DNA of 64,000 nucleotides from Arthrobotrys musiformis (GCA_036971715.1 JAVHJL010000001.1:2170001-2234000); one strand, 5' to 3'. Shown: positions 12,472 through 24,602, counted from the first letter of the stretch. Notes: generated by a model not told the origin, from the sequence alone. Numbers and translations are program-made.

Positions 12472-13919
12472 ATGGCCCGTATACTAATAATATCAACATG
12501 TGCTGCCGGTTTCCTCCTGCTAGCTCCAGCACACGCCGCCCGCATACCGTTTTACATGGTCGTGAAGGCACCTTACTACTCCTCCATTTCGCCGCATAAT
12601 ATCTTTACAACGGTTCCTTACTTGGGTATGTCATCTCTCTAACGGAACATTAGGTAGTTTCCACGGGTTAGTATGCTAATTCAATTTATATCCTAAAAGT
12701 CACCCCCAAAACCACACTACCAGACCCGACGACCAACCGTCCCTCGAAATACTTCTTTCTAAAATCCTTCCCGGAGATAGACACCCCCACCCTCGAAGAG
12801 TCGAGATTCTGGTATGACACTGTATCGAGGAGTATATACTCCGAGACCGCAGTGCAAGCTCAACACAGCTCCGATGGATACGACGGTAGTCAATTTTCAA
12901 GCCCCTCCATAGAAGATGATTTACTCGAAGGTGCGGGCGGGGGGTTAGTACCAGGTACTCTTCCGAGTCTAAACCTCGTAGCATTAGAAGGCGGTGATGC
13001 TGCCGCACCGCCTCCGATTACTGATTTAGACCCTGATGTTGATATCGAACTATGGGAGTTATTTGGGTTGAAGGATGGAGAAGGAGGCGGCGTTCTGAAG
13101 GCGGCGGATTTGGAGGTTACGTCTAGTTTGAATAGTTTGGTCGCGCAGGCTTATACGGGGGATATCAAGTTGCAAGGGAAGTTGGTGGGGAATGAAGGGG
13201 CGGGACAGGTGGAGGGACAGTTGTGGTTATGGCGTATGTGATTCCCTTTCACTGGTCTTTCGTCTTTGTGATTTCCATCTATGATGTCACGAATAGAAGT
13301 GTCTGACCGACTGGCCTGAACGTCATAGGTTGCATCTTCGGCTTCGATACCACAATGCCACTAGGCCCCAGCATCATGACTCAATTCCCAGACATGGACC
13401 CCATCGCCACCGCACAATTCTTCAGCGGAATTCACCACGTACTACTCGTGAAACCGAAATACCAAGATCCGGTGACACAGACGCCTAAGAACTGGGATCC
13501 CTTGGTGTTCGATGGGATGAATTGTTATCGCATCGATCCTTGGAAGAATGTGCTGGCGGTTCCTGGTGAGTCCTTCCCCTTACATTGGCTTCTCCGCATT
13601 TTGAGGTTCAGAGGGGGTTTCGGGGTTATGATAGTGATCGGAGGCTGACGTGTGATTTTTTTGGTTTGTAGCGAACGAGATGGAAGAGAATCTTCAGGGT
13701 ATCAAGCAAGGGACGTATAACTACGGGTCTAGATCGGTGCAAATAGTTAATGTCGGCGGGCTATTTCCAGAACTTCAAGAGGATCAACTCCTGGTAAGTG
13801 AAGAGGAAGGAGGTAGCCCTGGCGAAGAACCAGGGGAGTGGACGCAGCAGCTACAGGTGCCTAGCAAACCCTTTGGATCTCTGGACTCAATACTCTCGGA
13901 GCACGCCAAGTCGCCATAA
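12472..13919 (+). CDS. hypothetical secreted protein
   Basis: Four exons (12472-12625, 12700-13233, 13329-13565, 13672-13919) join in frame to 390 residues. The first 22 or so residues (MARILIISTCAAGFLLLAPAHA) form a clear signal peptide with an AHA-type cleavage site. The mature part has an acidic, Gly/Pro-rich middle and a more ordered C-terminal half with the segments WLWRCIFGFDTT, AQFFSGIHHVLLVKP and MNCYRIDPWKN, whose two cysteines could pair. All three introns interrupt after codon base one. I do not recognise the family and assign no function. The start is the only ATG that gives a signal peptide. The gene is likely real because splice sites and frame agree throughout. Confidence 0.75.
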
Positions 13920-14199
13920 AAAAAATAGGTTTAGAAGGATAACAACGTTATTGGATTACTTTCGCATAGTAACGTCTATTGTACCAGTCTATTCTATTCT
14001 ATTCTATTGCTCCGTCGTTTCTCGGTCTATATTTGATACCCGACGTGATATGTAATGCAGCGTTGAAACAGTCACGTTCCACCCAGTCTATAAACGTATC
14101 CACCTCGTGGGGGCCTTCACATTCCAAGGGATCCCGACCCGCACTCGCGCATGCACGAGCTATGTAACAGCTAGCTAACCAGCCACAAGCATATGCTTC

Positions 14200-15539
14200 C
14201 TAAAACGGCATTTCCATATCTTCCACAGACTCTTCTTCCTCCTGCGCTTTAGCTTTGCTCGCACCGGTATCGTTTATGCTGTCTCGGACGAATACGCCGA
14301 CGGCATCTAGCCATTGCTTCTTCACGACGACGTAATGACCACCTTCACATTGTATACGTAAACAACCACGTTAACGAACTGCGCTCAAACCTATACTAGC
14401 TATACCATGAGAAGGTAAAGATGACATACCAGGATGCCATAGAACCCTTTCACCCTCGCAAACATCAACAAGTCCCTTCATCAACTTCTCATCCACAACG
14501 GTATCCAAACTGCCCAGCACGTTGAGTACCGGCGTCTGAATCTTCGGCTCGTAGATCCATTTATATTCTTCGTTGGGGGCCTTGAATCCGCAATAGGCTA
14601 CGGCGAATTTAAGGGGTGGATGGGCGGTCGTGAAGCCATCTGCGATTATAGACTGCGGTTTCGGACGGGAAGGTTCGAGTATCGATGCGAGGATGGCAGC
14701 GAGGCCGGCGCCTTGTGAGAATCCGATTGCTCCTATGAATGGTCCCTGTATTTTTCCAACAAAAAATAACAGAAAAAATTCGTCGAATGGGAGTTAAGGA
14801 TTACTACTGTTGTTTACTTTGGGATCAATTGGGGTAATTCGAAGTAAACAAAGGGCGATATATAGTATGTAATACAGGAGTACAAGTGGGTATTTATATG
14901 GGGAATATAAGGGAAAATAAATAACTAGTGAAGGACTAGTTCATGTTATAGTATTTGTAGGATCAATCGAATCCTGAAATTTTTTTGCGAAACGCAGGCT
15001 CATTGCACGGACAGAGCACAATTCACAGATCACACATAATGCATGACGCGGTGTGATTGTAATATAGTGCTCCATATTGTGCAATTGTAATGCAATGGAC
15101 AAACTACGGGACTTTAACCACTATAGGACAACTACTACTATAATGTCGTAGCATGAGGATGAGGAAGAAACGGGATAGGACGGGGTAAAAGCGGGACGAA
15201 TCGAAGGAGAAGGAGGAGAAGGAGAGTTACATTTTTATCCAGATATTCACTAATGAACTTCCAAGTCTCATTGATGCCCTTGTATTCACCAGTCGTTTCA
15301 TCCTTCCTCCACCATGTGTACATGCCATCGCTTTCCTCATCCGACTGGAGCAAAGCCGGGTCGACGTCCGGGATGTCACGGAGGTAAAGCCGGTGAGGCG
15401 CTGTCGGGTAATGGAAGGCCAGACGGGTGGGAGCGCAGACCTTGATCAGGTGCTTTTCCAAGGCACGGGTTTTGGCGTAGAAGAGCTGGCCGGACTGGGT
15501 CTTGCCGTGGAGCATCAGGATGTTCAGCGGAGACGCCAT
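14200..15539 (-). CDS. FSH1-family serine hydrolase
   Basis: An alpha/beta-hydrolase of the fungal FSH1 (family of serine hydrolases) type, related to human OVCA2, probably a cytosolic esterase of unknown substrate. Exons on the minus strand are 15539-15231, 14745-14430 and 14342-14200, giving 255 residues, the normal length. Seen: the N-terminal PLNILMLHGKTQSGQLF, the nucleophile elbow GFSQGAGLA, the acid in NVLGSLDTVVDE and the final histidine in HPGGHYVVVKKQ, forming a Ser-Asp-His triad. An ATG ten codons upstream (15569) is in frame; the inner one was chosen because family members begin MxxPLxILMLHG. The first intron is 485 bp, far longer than neighbouring introns, and AT-rich. The gene ends 281 bp from the upstream secreted-protein gene, tail to tail. 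Confidence 0.93.
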
Positions 15540-17406
15540 GTTCGAACCCCTCACTGAAAGTATTACCAATATGATATCAATCTCTTCCCTCTAGCTGGAT
15601 TGGATCGATGCTGCAATCAGCGATGACCACGCGATCTATATTTGAGTCAGCTCTTGGGGTCGATAGCTATCCGTCTGTCGTCAGATTGCAGGTGTTCGCA
15701 AGGCGGTTCCTGAAGTATTATCCAAGAGGAAGGCCCTGCTTCGTCAAGCCGCATTTAAGCAGAGCATTCAAGCACAGTGAGTTGGCCGCCGCCTGATTGG
15801 CCTGCCGCTGCCACGTAAGTTGACCTGGCCGAGACTAACGTCCGATTCCGGGTTGGCGTCAGCCCAACACATCGCTCAACACATTGGCAGGGATGTCGTC
15901 GGTGTTAGGGGTGTAACCAGTGACAGGGGTCGGACCGGGATCTCCAACCTAGCAGGGGCTGCCAACACAAAGCTGCAGCCACCCAATTTGCTGGATTTCT
16001 CGCTCGGGCTGGTCTCGTATGTCGCTATAAATGTTCCAGCGCATGCGAAAACAGGTTCTGCTAGGTCACTGGCACTATGTAACTGGATACTTCTGGACAC
16101 AGTGTAGATGGGGTAGGACGCTGCATGTCCATTCGCTGCTGGAGTGAATAACGCCAATTGATTTGATCGGTAATAAATGTCTATATGTACTCACATACAT
16201 ACGTACGCTCGCACTCGGGCCATGCGGAACAGCCTTGCAAGCTTACAAGCTAGTTTGCTTGCTTGCCATGATGAGATATAAGTAGCTGGATCTGTCTGGG
16301 CATGTGCGCGGGTACTTCCAATTTGCTGATGATCGATCCTACGGAATGAGTACTTGCCTACTCTGAGGTACTTCCTATTCCATTTTTTACTATTATTCCT
16401 TCCTTTGAATTTGCAATTGAATTTGACTTTGACTTCGATACGATATACCGCCAGCGGAGAAAGGATGCATATGGGCGATGCTGCATAGTTGGCCGCCGAT
16501 ATATGCACCGTTCGCCTGTCCATTCATTCATATCTTTTCTCCACCCTCCCTCTCGTTTTTTTGCATTTGGCCGCTCTCTCTCAGCATGAACTTGAATTCA
16601 TTCTAGACTTTTAAAGCTATCTTTCCTCTCACCCGCTCTCTCTCTTTTTAAATTGCCTTCTCTCACCTGACCAAACTTGAACCTCGTCTTTTTTTTTTAT
16701 TCTTTTTTTTTTTATCAATTCCTAAAACTGGCTTTTTTTTTCTTTTCTTTTCTTTTCCCATAAGACCTGGTCGGGCCCCATTCTGTTCTGTCCTTTTGGT
16801 GGTCTCCTCAGCAACTTCTGCTCCATTAGGCGGATTCCTTTCCCCATAGGATACATTTTATCATACCATTTGGCACACGGGGCGGGTTTCACTCGGGCAA
16901 TAATTTATATCTCGTCCCTCTCCTCTATAATATTCTCATCCCTCTAAATTATATTATCTCGACTGCTCTGACATAACTACCCGTTATCGATTGAAAACGC
17001 TGCATACATTTCCACCTTCCTTTTCTTTCCTTCCTTCCCTTTTCCCCCCTTCCCCCCTCGCCAAACTTATCGCTCGACAGCTGGCATCTCTTTTTTTTGC
17101 CTCGCTAAAAGAGATATCAAGTTCCAATCAGATTCGAGTTCCAGTTCCGTCTGGGCCAACATCCCAGGCTGGTTTTGTGTTTGTGTCGTGCGCTCGTTCG
17201 CAACGCAAATAATACCACAGCATGGCTGCCGACGCTTCGAATTCGATATAGTCGACTTTCTTCCCCCTCCTCGCTCAAAACTCCCCTCGTCGATATTAAA
17301 AACTTCAGGTCGCAAGACCGTTGTGATAATACTCTTTCTCTCTCCTCGCCCTTGTTGCTCTCTTTTCTTCATTTAAAGCACAGAAGAAAGTGAGCGCATA
17401 GGAAAC
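15540..17406. other. shared upstream region of the FSH1 and HET genes
   Basis: The hydrolase (-) and the HET gene (+) are divergent, so this 1.9 kb probably holds both promoters. From about 16540 to 17400 the plus strand is strongly pyrimidine-rich (runs of CTCTCT, TTTTT and CTTCC), typical of a fungal promoter and 5' leader. Small open frames are present but unconvincing. Confidence 0.5.
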
Positions 17407-19878
17407 ATGGTCGAACGTCAATTGTTAGGGTCGCCATACCGGTCGCCCGGCCCGGCCTCTCTTCGCCACAAGTCCATAGGCCGTCGTCAGGGAATCTACT
17501 CTCCGGTGCGAACGCCGTCTCCTCACCAACCGCACCCCTACCACAGAAGCATTTCAGACTCCTTCCGTCGCCCGTCCACCCCGATCAGACCTCCGTTGCA
17601 CCGCTACGACCAGCCATACATTCCTCCCACATTCCTTCCAGACACTCCAGAATACACACCAGAGAACACCCCTCCCAGCAGACCGGGCAGCAGTGGATCG
17701 CACCTGGCTGTGACCCCCCCTCTGCGGGCGGTTCGTTCGCCTTCGCCACTACTATTCTCTTCTCCCGCGACACCGGCGTCTACGCCCGGCCCACATGCTT
17801 CTAGAAAGGATAGAAGGACAACAGTAAGAGTAGCCCATGTTTCGGACTGTCAATGCACACAATTCAAACACCAAGTCGTCACCCGCGAACCAGGGATCTC
17901 TGGTCTTCACCCGGGCCAGCCATTGCTTCAATGGGAGAAGAGGCCGGTTCAAAAGCACGTCGCCGTCAGCTGGACAAAAGTACAAATCAACGAGATCGAT
18001 GGAACGGCGATATCCTACACATGGGGGGACTTTGAGAGGGAAAACATGGTCATTGGGCATTGGGAGGAGGATCCGACGAGGGCTGTTGCGATGAACTTGG
18101 GGACGGAGTGGGATGTTGAGGATTTGATGGATCGGTTGGTGGAGATTTCGGCGGTGAAGGGGAATTTGTGGATCGATCAACTCTGTGCTCCACAACGGGA
18201 GGATTATGCGAAGGAGATCTTACCCAAGATACCTGATATTTTCCGAGCAATGGAAGTCGTGGTGTTGATGCCCGGTGGGAGGTGTGGGTGTCTGGAGAAG
18301 GCAGTTGATAAGGTGAAGCGTGGTGCGAGGGCTGGCGATGTGGTGGAGAAATGGCTGGGGAAGAAGTGCCATAACAAGGCTGGCCTGTCGTCCTACACAA
18401 ACCGCATGTGGGCGAGACAGGAGTTTCGTTATGCGCAAAACCTGAGATTGGTCTGGAATCGGAAGACGCCGGCACAGTGTTTTCAGTACGAGGATTTGAT
18501 CTCGGGCAAGGCCGATATCTCTGCCATCAGTGGCTATGCGACCGCTCTCTTCATGCAAAAGCTGCACGAAGGGTTCGATCTGGGGGATGAGAACGGACGC
18601 TGGTTGATCCAGGATGCCACCGACAAGTTTGCACGGGATCTACGGAAGGAGTGTGATACTCTGAAGCAGGACAAGAAGGACCTACCCGTCTTCTTTCGAA
18701 TGCTGATGGGTATGCCACTCGAGAGAGTCAAGGATGCCGACGAAAACCCGATATTCGAGCTTACCCACAGCCTCAGGACCTTCTGCCGAAATCTGCGTGG
18801 GCTGGCCTACGGAACCCACATGGCGACGAATCCGAAGGATTTGGTATATTCTGTTTGGGTCGATCTTCCCGGGTACAAAATGCCCGAGGAGACGAAATTC
18901 TACACCGCCTCGGAATTGCTGGACGACGCTGTTCTCAAGCTGGAAGAAAAGCACCATGTTACCCTTAGCACTCACGCCCCAGCCGGCCTGTTTAAGGAGT
19001 CGCCGGGTGGCTGCTGGAGACCAGAAATCTTCCTTGCGAACAAACAGATCAAAGAGGTCCGCGACCTCTACAGCACCCTCTCCGAGGCTGATTCACCACT
19101 ATACATGCGAGACGGCAGGATCCCACTACAAATCTCCGCCAACAATGCTATCGGTCGCCGCTCGTTCATATACCGCGATTTGTACAAGGATCCGTCCCTC
19201 GCCAAAGTCGGCCCTGTCATGAGCAATGTAGTCAAAAACCTCGACGCGATATCTCAAATCCGCCTAGGCGCTCTATGGCATCAATATCAAGAACGATGGG
19301 CCGCAATTCTCGCCCCGCGCAAGGTCACGGCATCCAAGCAATCCCACAACAAAGCCGTCGAAACGGAAAACTTCGCCGAGTTCACGGCCGAATACTACTT
19401 TTTCGATAACCTGTGCAATCAAAGTCTGGGCGAGGAAGCGCAGCAACCTTGGGAGACGCTCCCACACGTCGATCATTACAAAGTCGTCTACAAGCTCACT
19501 TGCTATCTCTTGGGCCTCGATCACGAGCTTTGCAAGAAAAAAGGGCTTGAATTGATCATTGCGCCGGAGGAGCCGTCGATTATCGGTCTCACTAACAGAG
19601 TTACCGTACCGTCGTGGCTCAGCCGGTTCGATCAAGAGACAGTAACAATTTCGACATCGGCGAACCGACAACGGGTCGAGGAGATGCCGATGTGTATGCT
19701 CGAGTTGAAGAAAAATGGGAAAGTTGCGGAGAAAGGCGGGGAGCCTGAATATACTGTCACGGGGAGTTGGGTTTCATGTAAGGAAGTTGGAAAGAAGGAT
19801 TTGGGAGGAATCGCGATACCCAGGGATATTCATTCGGTGCTCAAGGATGGATTGAGGACCGACGGATGGCTAATTTGA
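17407..19878 (+). CDS. HET-domain (heterokaryon incompatibility) protein
   Basis: A single-exon gene of 823 residues. Residues 1-140 are Ser/Pro/Arg-rich and probably disordered, with repeated SP and TP sites. The HET domain (PF06985) follows, with ISYTWGDFE at about residues 201-209 and NLWIDQLCAPQRED at about 253-266, the two most conserved motifs of the family. A segment with TNRMWARQEFRYAQN matches the third conserved HET block (W-x-x-QE). The remaining 480 residues are of unknown fold. HET proteins act in non-self recognition and programmed cell death after hyphal fusion, often with an NLR or other partner; none is recognised nearby. The start has a good context (AACATGG), and no in-frame ATG fits upstream. 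Confidence 0.9.
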   Translation: MVERQLLGSPYRSPGPASLRHKSIGRRQGIYSPVRTPSPHQPHPYHRSISDSFRRPSTPIRPPLHRYDQPYIPPTFLPDTPEYTPENTPPSRPGSSGSHLAVTPPLRAVRSPSPLLFSSPATPASTPGPHASRKDRRTTVRVAHVSDCQCTQFKHQVVTREPGISGLHPGQPLLQWEKRPVQKHVAVSWTKVQINEIDGTAISYTWGDFERENMVIGHWEEDPTRAVAMNLGTEWDVEDLMDRLVEISAVKGNLWIDQLCAPQREDYAKEILPKIPDIFRAMEVVVLMPGGRCGCLEKAVDKVKRGARAGDVVEKWLGKKCHNKAGLSSYTNRMWARQEFRYAQNLRLVWNRKTPAQCFQYEDLISGKADISAISGYATALFMQKLHEGFDLGDENGRWLIQDATDKFARDLRKECDTLKQDKKDLPVFFRMLMGMPLERVKDADENPIFELTHSLRTFCRNLRGLAYGTHMATNPKDLVYSVWVDLPGYKMPEETKFYTASELLDDAVLKLEEKHHVTLSTHAPAGLFKESPGGCWRPEIFLANKQIKEVRDLYSTLSEADSPLYMRDGRIPLQISANNAIGRRSFIYRDLYKDPSLAKVGPVMSNVVKNLDAISQIRLGALWHQYQERWAAILAPRKVTASKQSHNKAVETENFAEFTAEYYFFDNLCNQSLGEEAQQPWETLPHVDHYKVVYKLTCYLLGLDHELCKKKGLELIIAPEEPSIIGLTNRVTVPSWLSRFDQETVTISTSANRQRVEEMPMCMLELKKNGKVAEKGGEPEYTVTGSWVSCKEVGKKDLGGIAIPRDIHSVLKDGLRTDGWLI

Positions 19879-22291
19879 GTATTTTTATCATGTTTTTCCT
19901 TTGTTTTTTCACCGCCCTCCTCTACCACCAAAAAAAATGCTTTTCACGAAAACTTGAGCTTTTTTTGTTCTTGTCTTTTGAAAGATTTTTTTGCTATTCT
20001 TTTTTTTTTCTCTTTTTTTCTTTATAACGAAGACCGAAATTGCTGAGATCGATGTCCTGTTTCTCTGTTTGTTTTTTCTCTCACCATGTTTCAAGTTTCT
20101 TTTGAAGGAAAATGTTTTTTTGGGGGTTACAAGCATATCGACTAAAAGATCTTACGATGCACAAAGCATGATCACGATATGATGGCACGGTTTGGTTTTT
20201 TTTTTTTTTTCAAGGCGTTATACGGCGTCACACCCCCTTTTTTCAAGTTCGATAACGAATTTCCTTTTTGATTACATTACGCATTTATTGATACCTCAAG
20301 ACCAAAAGACAGAAAAAAGGGAATTCTCTAGAAAGGAAAAAAAAGATGGGAAATCAAAAAAGAAAGAAAGAAAGTATTATAGCTAAAGGGCACCCTGCGT
20401 TTGACAAGAAACAACTGCAAATGTATCATAGCCCGCTCACACCCGAAATACCCCACACCTTTACATTTTTCTTGTCATATAATATATTTATTAACGACTA
20501 CATATGTTCTTTTTTTTTAATTTTAATGGATATTAATGGAAGAGACGAAGATTATTTTTTTCACAATTTGAATTTTTTTTCTGGAATGTAGTTTCTGCAT
20601 GTGTGTCTGTGTAGGCTGTTATCGTGCGGAGGGTTATGCGTAACTGTCGCGTGTCTTTATCTCAGTGGGCGAGGACGAAAATATAATGGTGAGATCGAGG
20701 GGGTGTGGGTGGTAGGAGGGCTGCGCGGTGTATGCGTATGCACGTGGGTTCGAGGACCATCTGTATGCTGGCTGTGCATATGGATATTTTGGCCGAATAC
20801 ACGCAGGATCTTCGAACCACGTTTTCTTCCTGGATATCGATGGTATGCGCGAAAGCTGAAGGTGTCGGCGTCTTTCTGGTCGACTTGGAAGTATATGCTA
20901 TTCATCTTTCTCTCCCCAGTATCTTAAGACTTAGATAGTCTGTACATGTCAGAGCTTGAATGTAGCATTCACTAGATCATATAGTAAATACTACAGAACT
21001 TCGCGCTCGGTGTTGGGTGTCGAACCAAATCCGTACCTGAGGAATAGGCTAGGTTCGCTCTGAACGACATAGCCCCCGCGACTGCCTTCTAGTTGACCCT
21101 GCCTACTTACAGATAGGGAGCGTAATTCCAACTCAAGCGAGAAATCGATGGTGGTTTCTGGATTACACCAAGTATTATGTTTGTATGTATATTAAGTAGA
21201 TCTAGGCGATATCCCTAACAGAACCTTGCATCTACCTATACATCCGCTTTTACTATTCTCTCAAGACGGTGGGATAAATCGATAGTATATTGTAATGTAT
21301 AATGCGGGCAGCAATTTGCACTTTCGTGCAGGCTTTGGCTCGAGACAAGAAGTCGAACTTCGATAAGGCATATCTCGAAGTTCGCTATAGCAAGCCGTAT
21401 ATAGCATTCCTATACCCAGCAGCATTTGTCTCTCGAGATAAATCTCTCTCGGTATATATACACCGTATCTCGGGTTTGAATTTGTGCAAGACTTCGCTCG
21501 CTATGAGGCCGAATATTCCGACCATCGATGCAAGAGATATATCAAAAGGTGTCGAATATAGTCCAGTATGGGATTGTCTTGTTAACCTGAACTGACCAAA
21601 GTTAGAGGGTTCTAAGAAAAAACTTATATTCCTTGAAATCACGGGGAATATAATATCTCACCCCAAAGTGATATGGTACCGTGGTAGTGATGCATGATGC
21701 ATATGCAAGGGCCTCAGGCTTTCCAAGATTTGAGCAGCGCTCAAGCGGGCCGCAGGAAGTAGCCCGAGTGATGATCCCCTCCTTAGGCCCATACTGGATT
21801 CGAGGCTAAGGCCCGTATTCAACCCAAGATATTTTTTCGAGGCGGTGATTAAATTTCACATCTTCCTTCTAATGAAGTGAATGATAGGATCCGGTCGTGA
21901 ATATGTCCTGACCCGCGCGAGTGCACCCTGATTCTGGAGACTGAATTCCCCACCATATACGCTCCATATCCACCTGCATTCCTTGCAATTCACGCACCGT
22001 AAGGGAAAAAACAATCATCATGCAAACTGCAGAGTGATAGTGATATATATAGCCATGTCTGTGACCACTTAGCCGATCTCATGACTGTAATTTCCTGATC
22101 CAATAGAGAGGGAGTTCGATAATGAGGGCCTAGAATTCTCTAAAAGAATGAAGGTCTGGCAATATCCAACACATATTCATAGATTAAACGTCGATAACAC
22201 GCCGTATCGCCATCTTCTCCTGGGAATTCGAATCGCAACGTTTGGTATCTTGTTATATATATTCTTGACTGTTCTTCCCATTTTTCAAGAT
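19879..22291. other. intergenic, no gene recognised
   Basis: The first part is very T-rich, with several poly-T runs, and probably carries the HET gene 3' UTR. Nothing coding was supported between 20.6 and 22.1 kb. A TATATATA block at 22044-22051 may be part of the laccase promoter. Confidence 0.5.
22044..22051 (+). promoter_or_regulatory. TATA-like block upstream of laccase
   Basis: TATATATA lies about 240 bp before the preferred laccase start (22292) and about 95 bp before the alternative start at 22148. It is the nearest TATA-like element to the gene. Its use would fit transcription covering both ATGs. Confidence 0.3.
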
Positions 22292-24602
22292 ATGCAGTTG
22301 CGAGGCTTTCTTCAGACTCTCGCCGTAGGGTCGATATCGATATCCTTGGGCGGTTCACCAAACGTCAACGCCCATCCGACGGCATCGGATCTGGATGCCA
22401 GTGTCAATATCGCCCCGACTGCACGAAAATCCAATTGCAAAGGCCCAATTGGCATACCGAAGCCCTACGTGTCGAACTATGACCGATCTTCGACCTGCTG
22501 CCATTCGCCAATACATCGAGAGTGTTGGGACGGGAAGCATAATCTCTGGACGGACTATGAGGATCTCGAAAAGGTACCCAAGGGGGTGGTACGGAAGTAT
22601 GAACTGGTTATTACGAACGGAGAGATCGCACCGGATGGGTATACTGTTCAAAAGATGCTTGTGAATGGTCAGTATCCTGGGCCGAAGATCGAGGGCAATT
22701 GGGGGGATACTTTCGGTATGTTGTCTCTTTCCTCTGGATACATCAGCCTCGAATCCAGTATTCGCTCCTGCCGCATTTATACCCATGTATAGCCTCAAGA
22801 CTATGCAAGTATACCAATGTGAAGAGCGTCAGTATGGTGTAACCGTAGAATACTAATCGTATTCCAAATCCGTAACAGAGATCACCGTGAAAAACCGATT
22901 GAGTAACGGCAACGGAACGTCAATACACTTCCACGGCATCCAACAGCTCGGCACAAACCGCATGGACGGCGCATCAGGTGTAACTCAGTGTCCGATCCCC
23001 GTGGGTAAAAGTATGACCTATATATGGCGAGCAAATCAGTACGGAACAAGCTGGTATCATTCCCACTTTTCGCTACAATACACCGACGGCGTCGTCGGTC
23101 CTCTCGTCATACACGGCCCCAGCAGCGTGAATTATGACGAAGAGTATACGCTCATGCTCTCCGATTGGTTCCATACCTCTGCGTTCACGCTATATTATAA
23201 CGAAGTCAATGGGATCCCACCGCTTCCCGATTCGAAGTTGTTGAACGGGAAGTGGAAGTTTCCGTGTAATTCGACAGATCCGAGATGTGTGAGCGAGAAA
23301 GGAGGGTTTTCGGAGATCGTGTTCAAAAAGGGGAGGAAATATAGACTGCGATTGATCAATATGAGCACGACTTATATGCAGACGTTCTGGATCGATGGTC
23401 ATGATTTTATGGTTGCAGCGGCGGATTTTGTGCCTATTGAGCCGTATAGAGCGAGTGTGATCAATGTTGCTATTGGTGAGTATTTAGTACCTAAACCCAA
23501 AGATTAATTTTGGGAATGAACAGTGGAGGCTTACCGATAGATATAAAATTCCAGGTCAACGGTACGATATTATAGTCGAGGCAAATGCAGATACATGCGT
23601 ACAGACGGACTTCTGGATTAATATGAAGACCTGCCTGATCCCTCCCGGCCAGCAGCCGCTCGAATGCTCACCAGAAGATGCAAAGATGGGAATTGTTCGA
23701 TATGATGCTAAATCAACTAAGAACCCTCCAATCATTTCGAATTGCGGAGATCAAAAGGCCTGCCAGGAGGAGCCGAAGGAACTCGTCAGACCGATCGTTA
23801 AGAAGAGTGTTCCTCCGCCCCCGTCTGATTTGTTAGAGGGATTATATGTGAGCTGGGATTTCCCCTATAATACCTCTGAAGGAACCACGGAATGGAGGTG
23901 GAACATGGGAAACTCTCCGCTGTTTATCGAGTGGTACGTTGGGCCCTAAATAACCTATTAGTGCGTGGGTAAGCTTACAATCCTCAAACTAGGGACGAGC
24001 CAACATATTCATACCTCGGCCTCGAAGGCCAGCAAAAGCCACTCCCACCGTCGCATCAACCAATATACCTGAATGAGAAAGATAAATGGGTCTACTTCGT
24101 CATCAACGCGAACTTCACCCCGAATCGGCCAGAACGACATCCCATCCCGCTCGATCATCCGATTCATCTACACGGCCACGATTTTGTCGTATTAGCACAG
24201 ATCCCACATGATCAATACAATAAAAACGCGCCGATAAAGTACGATTTAGATAACCCAATGAGAAGGGATACCGCGGTCTTGCCAGGTGGTGGGTTCTTGG
24301 TTATCGCCTTCGAGACGAAGAATCCGGGTGTAAGTTTTGCCCGAGAAAAAATTATCGAATAATCATGCGTATAGGAACTTGCTAACATGACAACCGCGGG
24401 TTCGAAGGCATGGCTCATTCACTGTCATCTGGCCTTTCACTCTAGCGCCGGATTCGCGTTACAGTTTATCGAGCGCGAAAGCGAAATTCTGGGACAATTC
24501 AGCGGTAAGCAGGTGAAATTCTACAACGAGCAGTGTCAGCAGTGGAGGAAAGATTGGGCTATAAACCCGGCGAGAACTGGGGTTAAAGATTCAGGAGCAT
24601 AA
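22292..24602 (+). CDS. laccase (asco-type multicopper oxidase)
   Basis: Secreted copper oxidase that oxidises phenols with reduction of oxygen to water. Exons 22292-22715, 22879-23475, 23555-23933, 23993-24329 and 24408-24602 give 643 residues. All four copper motifs are present: HFHGIQQ (about 158), WYHSHFSLQYTDGVVGPL (about 200), HPIHLHGHDF (about 522) and HCHLAFHSSAGF (about 584). The residue ten after the T1 cysteine is Phe, as in high-potential basidiomycete laccases, whereas asco-laccases often have Leu. The protein ends in DSGA, matching the DSG-type C-terminal plug of asco-laccases, with no residues beyond it. The start at 22292 gives a plausible signal peptide (MQLRGFLQTLAVGSISISL). 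The frame is open back to an ATG at 22148, which would add 48 residues with a strong hydrophobic stretch. The last acceptor (TTCGAAG) is weak but is required by the HCH motif. Confidence 0.93.

Noticed and set aside
20601..20927. 108-codon plus frame rich in Cys and Trp
   Set aside because: Low-complexity GTGTG-rich DNA produces it; no ATG context, and an antisense frame is equally open.
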